Notes under the pieces: model-generated | Told to the model about the DNA's origin: nothing | What the model saw: only the letters and a program-made list of their open reading frames with translations | The model's database searches: none | Made by a program: the position numbers and the translations under genes | Part shown: one piece after another, positions 58,621 through 64,000 of the stretch | Position numbering within the stretch: the stretch's first letter is position 1 | How the letters are laid out: each line of letters begins with the position of its first letter | Assembly: GCA_029237605.1 (NCBI GenBank) | Contig: JAQRGB010000001.1 | Coordinates: 1-64,000 of the forward strand | DNA: 64,000 nt | Direction: 5' to 3' | Source of the DNA: Candidatus Thiodubiliella sp. | Lineage (GTDB): Bacteria > Pseudomonadota > Gammaproteobacteria > PS1 > Pseudothioglobaceae

Positions 58621-60201
58621 ATGATTTCTACTGCTAATATCACCATGCAATTTGGTGAAAAACCTTTATTTGAAAATATTTCTATCAAATTTTCTAATAA
58701 TAACCGCTATGGTTTGATTGGCGCAAATGGTTGTGGTAAATCAACTTTTATGAAAATTTTGACTGGTGAGTTAACACCAACGTATGGCACAGTTAGTATT
58801 AGTGATGGCAATCGTTTAGGTGTTTTGGGTCAAGATCAATTTGCTTTTGAAGATTTTCGTGTGGTTGATGCTGTAATTATGGGGCACGATAAACTTTGGA
58901 AGGTTAAAGAGAAGAGAGACCGTATTTATGCCTTACCAGAGATGAGTGAAGAAGATGGCAATAAAGTTGCAGAATTAGAAATGGAATTTGCTGAAATGGA
59001 TGGCTATATGGCGGAATCTTCAGCTAGTGAGTTGCTTTTAGGCTTGGATATTCCTGAAAAACAACACTATGAGTTAATGAGCGAAATCGCACCAGGTTGG
59101 AAGCTCCGTGTGCTATTGGCGCAGGCTTTATTCTCTGATCCTGAAATTTTATTGCTTGATGAGCCAACCAATAATTTAGACATTAATTCAATTCGTTGGT
59201 TAGAAGGAGTGTTAAAAGAACGTAAAGCCACAATGGTTATTATTTCACATGATAGGCACTTCTTAAACGGGGTGTGTACGCATATGTCAGACCTAGATTA
59301 TGGTGCATTAAAGACTTTCCCGGGTAATTATGATGACTTCATGATTGCGGCTACTGCTATTCAAGAGAAGATGCAGAATGATAATGCTAAAAAAGAGGCA
59401 AAAATGAAGGAGCTCAAACACTTTGTTTCTAGATTTTCAGCCAATGCCTCTAAATCTAAGCAAGCTACTTCGCGTCTAAAACAGTTAGATAAGATTGTTT
59501 TAGATGATATGAGTCCGTCATCACGTGTTAGTCCTTATATTAACTTTAGACAAGATAAAGAATTGCACCGTAATATTGTTGAAGTAGAAGGTTTGTATAA
59601 GGGCTTTGATAGCTTGCAAGTACTAAAAGATATTAACTTTATTTTTGAAGTTGGTGATCGTGTTGCTATTATTGGACCAAATGGTATTGGCAAAACCACA
59701 CTATTACGCACACTGGTTGGTGATATTGAGTATGACAAAGGGAAAATAAAGTGGAGTGAAAATGTTAATGTTGGTTATTATGCACAAAATAACAGCGCTG
59801 ATTTTAAAGAAGATATGAGTGTGCTTGACTGGATGGTGCAATTTAAAAAGTCTAATCAAGAAATGCAAGATATACGTGCTGTCCTAGGTAAAATGTTATT
59901 TGGTAAAAATAATATCAACAAAAGTATTAAAACACTCTCTGGTGGTGAAAAGGGTAGAATGTTGTTTGGTAAGTTAATGCTGCAAAGTCCAAACGTACTG
60001 GTAATGGATGAGCCAACTAACCATTTGGATATGGAATCCATTGAAGCACTCAATCTTGCGTTGGAAAATTATGAAGGCACACTTATCTTTGTTAGTCATG
60101 ATAGAGAGTTCGTTTCATCTTTATCTACTAAAATTGTAGAGTTATCAGAAGCCGGTGTTAACTACTATTCCGGCAATTACGAAGACTATTTAAAATCATA
60201 A
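58621..60201 (+). CDS. ybiT: ABC-F family ATPase YbiT
   Basis: Soluble twin-ATPase ABC-F protein acting on ribosomes. First Walker [10 protein letters not shown] near residue 35, first Walker [13 protein letters not shown], an ABC-F linker rich in Lys/Ala (residues about 250-290), second Walker [10 protein letters not shown] and LSGGEKGRM / [15 protein letters not shown]. The start [20 protein letters not shown] and ending [10 protein letters not shown] match E. coli YbiT closely. 526 aa, frame intact. Confidence 0.92.
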   Translation: MISTANITMQFGEKPLFENISIKFSNNNRYGLIGANGCGKSTFMKILTGELTPTYGTVSISDGNRLGVLGQDQFAFEDFRVVDAVIMGHDKLWKVKEKRDRIYALPEMSEEDGNKVAELEMEFAEMDGYMAESSASELLLGLDIPEKQHYELMSEIAPGWKLRVLLAQALFSDPEILLLDEPTNNLDINSIRWLEGVLKERKATMVIISHDRHFLNGVCTHMSDLDYGALKTFPGNYDDFMIAATAIQEKMQNDNAKKEAKMKELKHFVSRFSANASKSKQATSRLKQLDKIVLDDMSPSSRVSPYINFRQDKELHRNIVEVEGLYKGFDSLQVLKDINFIFEVGDRVAIIGPNGIGKTTLLRTLVGDIEYDKGKIKWSENVNVGYYAQNNSADFKEDMSVLDWMVQFKKSNQEMQDIRAVLGKMLFGKNNINKSIKTLSGGEKGRMLFGKLMLQSPNVLVMDEPTNHLDMESIEALNLALENYEGTLIFVSHDREFVSSLSTKIVELSEAGVNYYSGNYEDYLKS

Positions 60202-60206
60202 GAATA

Positions 60207-60987
60207 ATGAATATCTTAAAATCATCTCTAATTCATTTAAAAGCAAAAAACGGTTTTGATTCGGCAGCAGTTCTAGCATTTTCTACACTATTTGCGATTG
60301 TTCCAATGCTAACTTTGGTATTTGGTGTATTTTCCTTATCATCATATTTTTATGATTTACAACAGTATTTAGAAAAATTTTTGTTTGAACACTTATTACC
60401 AAAAAATTATGAAGTTGTCAGTCAATACATTCATCAGTTTATTATTAGTGCACAAAAACTTAAAGGTGTGAGTGCTATGTTTTTGCTATTTGCAACAATT
60501 TTTTTATTTCGTGAAGTAGATCACCGTATTAGCTCAGTATGGGGGTAAAAGAATTCGTCGTTTTGGACTAGAATTATTAATATATTTATTAGTATTGACC
60601 TTGGGTCCATTATTTCTAGCAGGGTCTTTATTTATAAGCTCATATTTGAGTGCTTCAAAATTATTTTTATTCGTCCCAATGGGAGGGATTTTTGTATCTG
60701 GGTTACCAATTATTCTTTCATCAATTGGACTTAGCTTGCTATATTATTTTATACCGATCGAAAAAATAATTTTCAAAGATGCAATCAAGTCAGGTTTTAT
60801 TGTGGCATTCTTTTTAGAAGCCCTAAAGTCTATTTTACTCATTTATATTAACTATTTTCCGATGTATGAATTGATTTATGGCGCTCTATCAACATTACTT
60901 TTGTTTATGCTATGGGTTTATTTTTCTTGGGTATTAGTATTATTCGGTGCTAGCGTTAGTTTTTGTTTATATCAAAAAGAGGGTTAA
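60207..60987 (+). CDS. YihY/BrkB family membrane protein, frameshifted
   Basis: Inner-membrane protein of the former 'RNase BN' family, with about six helices. The N-terminal part ends at 60548 after RISSVWG. The rest reads RIRRFGLELLIYLLVLTLGP to the end at 60987, one frame away. Removing one G from the G5 run at 60540-60544 restores VWGKRIRRF; this is the only break here that looks like an overcall. Function of the family is unknown. ribE starts 3 nt downstream. Confidence 0.85.
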
Positions 60988-60990
60988 AGA

Positions 60991-61581
60991 ATGTTCACAG
61001 GTATTATTCAAGCCATAGGCCAAGTTAAAAACAAGGTCACACATGACAAAGGCGCAATCTTTACCTTTTCCTCAAGTATATTTGATTTTTCTACGATAGA
61101 TATTGGTAACAGTATTGCGGTAAATGGTGTGTGTTTAACAGTCATTGAAGTTGAAAATGAAAATTTTACAGCGGATATATCTCAAGAAACACTAAATTTC
61201 TCTATTTTGGGAAATCTATTGATTGATGATGAAATAAATCTTGAAAAAGCCATAAAGTTTAATCAGGGCATCGATGGGCATTTGGTTAGTGGGCATGTGG
61301 ATGGAAGAGGTCAAGTTATTGATAAAACTATAGAAGGTGAGTCAACACGTTTTAAAATAAATGCGCCACAGTCTTTGGTAAAATACATTGCCAGGAAAGG
61401 TTCAATTACTGTGAATGGCGTAAGTCTAACAGTAAATAGTATTAAAGCAAATGTATTTGACATTAATATTGTGCCACATACATTGACAGTGACTACATTG
61501 GGACAATTAAAAGTAAGTGACAGCGTTAATTTAGAAGTAGATATTATCGCTAAATACCTTGAGCAGTTAATAACAAAATAA
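60991..61581 (+). CDS. ribE: Riboflavin synthase alpha chain
   Basis: Dismutates 6,7-dimethyl-8-ribityllumazine to riboflavin. Two lumazine-binding repeats are visible: [12 protein letters not shown] with [10 protein letters not shown], and [15 protein letters not shown] with [11 protein letters not shown]. 196 aa is typical. It is first in a riboflavin operon with ribBA and ribH. The frame is intact. Confidence 0.95.
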   Translation: MFTGIIQAIGQVKNKVTHDKGAIFTFSSSIFDFSTIDIGNSIAVNGVCLTVIEVENENFTADISQETLNFSILGNLLIDDEINLEKAIKFNQGIDGHLVSGHVDGRGQVIDKTIEGESTRFKINAPQSLVKYIARKGSITVNGVSLTVNSIKANVFDINIVPHTLTVTTLGQLKVSDSVNLEVDIIAKYLEQLITK

Positions 61582-61583
61582 AA

Positions 61584-62638
61584 ATGAAAGCTAAATCTAA
61601 TATTAAAGAGATATTAAAAGATTACAAACAAGGTAAGATGATTATCTTAATGGATAATGAAAATCGTGAAAATGAAGGAGATTTAATTATTCCTGCAGCA
61701 ACTTGTACCAAAGAAAATATTAATTTTATGGCAACACATGGCAGAGGTTTAATTTGTTTAACCCTTACCCAAGAACGCTGTAAGCAATTAAATTTACCAC
61801 TAATGGTTACTCAAAATAATGATATCAATGCTACTAATTTTACCGTTTCTATTGAGGCTTCTGAAGGTCTCTTACAACTCCTTGGCTCACAGAACGACAT
61901 GGCTACGATCCGACTTGGGCAAAAACTGTGTTAAGTGCCGTAGCACCAAATGCTAAACCTACTGATATTGTACAACCAGGGCATATTTTTCCATTAATGG
62001 CACAACCTGGCGGTGTATTGATTCGCCCAGGCCACACCGAAGCAGGTTGTGACTTAGCGCGTCTTGCAGGCTTTGAAGCATCATCAGTGATTGTTGAGAT
62101 TTTGAACGATGATGGCTCAATGGCGCGTCGTGATGATTTAGAATTTTTTGCTGAACAACATGATATTAAATGGGGCACAATTGAAGACTTGATTTCCTAC
62201 CGTGTAGAAAATGAAAAAACTATTAAACGTATTGGTGAGCGACTATTTAGCAATAAATACGGTGAATGGACGATGGTGTTATTCTTAGATAGTATTCACC
62301 AGCAAACACACACAGCCTTAGTAAAAGGCAGCATTAGCAAAGATGTGCCAATTTGTATACGTGTGCATATGGAAAATACGTTTATCGATATCTTGCAAGA
62401 AAATACTAAATCTCTAAAGTCGGAGGCCAAGCGGTCTTAGGAAGAACGAAATGGTGTATTTTTGCTTATTCGTCCACATGAAGCCAGTAGTGATGTTAAA
62501 ACTTATGGTGTAGGTGCTCAAATATTATCTGATTTAGGCGTTGGTAAAATGCGTATTTTAGGTAACCCGAGAAAGCTAAATGCTTTAAATGGCTTTGGCT
62601 TAGAAGTGGTTGAATATATTACAAACCATACAAAATAG
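61584..62638 (+). CDS. ribBA: RibBA: DHBP synthase with GTP cyclohydrolase II-like domain, two adapters
   Basis: The N-terminal DHBP synthase has [16 protein letters not shown] near residue 20 and [10 protein letters not shown]. An adapter with part of the index (61866-61916) breaks the frame. It resumes [20 protein letters not shown] with [14 protein letters not shown]. The C-terminal part ([12 protein letters not shown]) is interrupted by a second adapter (62417-62445), then [11 protein letters not shown] and [20 protein letters not shown] end at 62638. The zinc-binding cysteines of active GTP cyclohydrolase II are not visible, so this domain may be inactive, as in many gammaproteobacterial RibBA-like proteins. 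Corrected length is about 355 aa. Confidence 0.92.
61866..61916 (-). other. Adapter 2 with nine bases of the 10-nt index
   Basis: All 42 nt of adapter 2 in reverse orientation (61875-61916), preceded by GGTCTCTTA (61866-61874). These nine bases equal the end of the index seen at 2248-2257. The first three (GGT) could also be native ribB codon sequence. Confidence 0.94.
62417..62445 (+). other. Sequencing-adapter remnant (adapter 1, 29 nt) in ribBA
   Basis: First 29 nt of adapter 1, placed between codons for ENTKSL and NGVFLL of ribBA and changing the frame. Confidence 0.94.
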
Positions 62639-62644
62639 GGTATT

Positions 62645-63118
62645 ATGAATTTTAAATTTGATAAAAATAGCAATAATAATTTTTTAAAAGATAAGGTAAT
62701 TGCCATTATCGTAGGTTATTTTTATCAAGAAATTGGCGATAAGTTGTTAGTTGCTACGCAGGAAATTCTTTCTAAATACGGTATTGAGAAGAATAATGTC
62801 GATGTTTTTTATGTACCAGGTGCTTTTGAAATTCCACTATTAGCTAAAAAATTAGCAAAAAGTGGAAAATATCACGGCATAATAACCCTAGGTGCTGTAA
62901 TTAAAGGCAAAACCTCACATTTTGACTTTGTATGTAGCGAATGCGCTCGCGGCATTGCAAATGTATCTTATCAATATGAAGTGCCAACTACCTTTGGTAT
63001 ACTTACCACCAGTAACATGGAACAAACCATCGATAGGGCAGGTGGCTATAAAGGCAACAAAGGTGAGGAGGCGGCTATGGCAATGATTGAAATGCTATAT
63101 TTACTTAACCAAGCTTAA
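62645..63118 (+). CDS. ribH: 6,7-dimethyl-8-ribityllumazine synthase
   Basis: Makes the riboflavin synthase substrate. VPGAFEIPLLAKKLA, LGAVIKGKTSHFDFV (with the catalytic-loop His) and PTTFGILTTSNMEQ then DRAGG are diagnostic. 157 aa. The order ribE-ribBA-ribH-nusB is the classical riboflavin-nusB arrangement. The frame is intact. Confidence 0.97.
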   Translation: MNFKFDKNSNNNFLKDKVIAIIVGYFYQEIGDKLLVATQEILSKYGIEKNNVDVFYVPGAFEIPLLAKKLAKSGKYHGIITLGAVIKGKTSHFDFVCSECARGIANVSYQYEVPTTFGILTTSNMEQTIDRAGGYKGNKGEEAAMAMIEMLYLLNQA

Positions 63119-63133
63119 AATTAGCCTTAAATA

Positions 63134-63562
63134 ATGACGTTTATAACCCCTAAACATCGATCTAGAGAGCGTGTAGTACAAGCGCTATATCAGTATATGA
63201 TGTCAGGTGGTGAAGTGTTACAAATTGAACAACAATTTTTAAATCAAAAGCCTGGAAGAATATCAAAAGCATTTTTTTCAAACCTATTTATCAATATTCT
63301 AAAAAATCGCACCGAGTTAGATGAACTCATTGCCCCAACTATTAATCGTGATACTGATGAGCTAGGCTCAGTAGAGCATGCTGTACTTTATTTAGCTACA
63401 TATGAGCTGCAAAATTCAATTGAAGTGCCCTATAAAGTAGTTATTAATGAAGCACTTAAAGTTGCTAAGCTATATGGCGCTGAGGGAAGTTTTAAGTTTA
63501 TCAATGCTTCACTGGATAAACTGTCTAAAAAATTAAGAATTATAGAAATAAATAATTTATGA
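63134..63562 (+). CDS. nusB: Transcription antitermination factor NusB
   Basis: Binds boxA RNA with NusE for rRNA antitermination. An all-helical 142-aa protein: RSRERVVQALYQYMMSGGEV near residue 8, VEHAVLYLATYELQN, and VPYKVVINEALKVAKLYGAEGS then FKFINASLDKLSKKLR. It overlaps the SulP transporter start by 4 nt (ATGA). Confidence 0.96.
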   Translation: MTFITPKHRSRERVVQALYQYMMSGGEVLQIEQQFLNQKPGRISKAFFSNLFINILKNRTELDELIAPTINRDTDELGSVEHAVLYLATYELQNSIEVPYKVVINEALKVAKLYGAEGSFKFINASLDKLSKKLRIIEINNL

Positions 63563-64000
63563 AAAATAGACTTGTTAAATTATTGCCATTTCTGATATGG
63601 CTTAAAGCAATTAATAAAAATACCATAAAAGAAGATATTATTGCAGGCTTTACTGGTGCAGTGGTAGTATTACCTCAGGGCGTTGCTTTTGCAACCATTG
63701 CTGGGCTTCCGCCAGAATATGGATTATACACAGCAATGGTTACCCCGATTATTGCCGCACTATTTGGTTCATCATATCATTTAGTTTCAGGCCCAACAAC
63801 AGCGATTTCAATTGTTATGTTTTCTACTATTAGCAAACATGTTGACCCAGGATCTACAGAATTCATCTCAATGGCACTTACTTTAACTTTTCTTGCTGGG
63901 GTTTATCAATTAGCATTTGGCTTAGCTAGATTTGGAACTTTGGTAAATTTTGTCTCGCATACAGTAGTTACTGGCTTTACTTTTGGTGCGGCAATTTTAA
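63559..64000 (+). CDS. SulP family inorganic anion transporter (partial, 5' end)
   Basis: First 147 residues of a SulP permease, cut by the window edge. The N-terminal signature AGFTGAVVVLPQGVAFATIAGLPPEYGLYTA is clear, followed by ALFGSSYHLVSGPTTAISIV and further helices. The family moves sulfate, bicarbonate or other anions. In a sulfur-oxidising autotroph either sulfate export or bicarbonate uptake is plausible; sequence here cannot decide. Coupled to nusB. Confidence 0.88.
   Translation, partial: MKNRLVKLLPFLIWLKAINKNTIKEDIIAGFTGAVVVLPQGVAFATIAGLPPEYGLYTAMVTPIIAALFGSSYHLVSGPTTAISIVMFSTISKHVDPGSTEFISMALTLTFLAGVYQLAFGLARFGTLVNFVSHTVVTGFTFGAAIL

Overview
The window is AT-rich, densely packed bacterial chromosome. 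Gene content and protein similarity suggest a gammaproteobacterium of the sulfur-oxidising SUP05 / bivalve-symbiont type. This rests on typical gammaproteobacterial operons (hflK-hflC-hisZ-purA-rnr, lptD-surA-rlmB, yceD-rpmF-plsX-fabH), an autotrophy-linked CbbY phosphatase, a UbiH/UbiM-type ubiquinone hydroxylase and a SulP anion transporter at the right edge. The taxonomic assignment is inference; no rRNA is present. Most of the window is housekeeping.

Layout. 1-6.4 kb: obgE, proB, folK, panB, panC, nfuA, thiL, dksA. 6.4-10.4 kb: cbbY, ilvA, a rimI pseudogene, icd. 10.8 kb: tRNA-Asn(GTT). 11.0-16.1 kb: an accessory island directly downstream of the tRNA. It holds about ten iteron-like repeats, a frameshifted Rep_3-like initiator, a TraG conjugation fragment, a small membrane protein, remnants of a C5 DNA methyltransferase and an XRE regulator, a ribbon-helix-helix protein with a coiled-coil neighbour, and a phage-tail-fibre-like repeat protein. 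It reads as a decayed plasmid or conjugative element. 16.3-26.7 kb: ubiquinone hydroxylase, glnD, trxA, rho, lptF, queF, pcnB, xseB, ispA. 26.7-33.2 kb (minus strand): fabH, plsX, rpmF, yceD, rlmB, surA, lptD. 33.3-41.3 kb: hflK, hflC, hisZ, purA, rnr and a nucleotidyltransferase / CDP-alcohol phosphatidyltransferase pair. 41.2-51.1 kb: ilvD, an ArgA-like acetyltransferase, rnt, plsC, gph, rmuC, an SDR, suhB, trmJ, htpG. 51.2-64 kb: xerC, tsaC, hemF, tusA, glnA, bioB, murG, ftsW, ybiT, yihY, ribE, ribBA, ribH, nusB and a partial sulP gene.

The most striking signal is a dispersed near-identical repeat of about 42 bp (plus a 32-bp relative) at 16 places, many inside essential genes. It is not biological. 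The two sequences match, from memory, the MGI/DNBSEQ library adapters. At one site both adapters flank a 10-nt index, and nine bases of the same index recur at another site. The adapters replace native sequence and artificially break obgE, proB, folK, panC, plsX, ilvD, ribBA, fabH and the CDP-alcohol phosphatidyltransferase.

A second pattern is apparent one-base undercalls in A or T runs. These split ilvA, glnD (twice), hflC, glnA, xerC, ilvD and a LicC-like gene, and probably explain an 800-codon rho-lptF 'fusion'. Together the two patterns suggest an unevenly polished long-read assembly finished with untrimmed DNBSEQ reads. Real poly(A) slippage, known in reduced endosymbionts, is the alternative. 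Genes are annotated below at their reconstructed extents, with each break stated.
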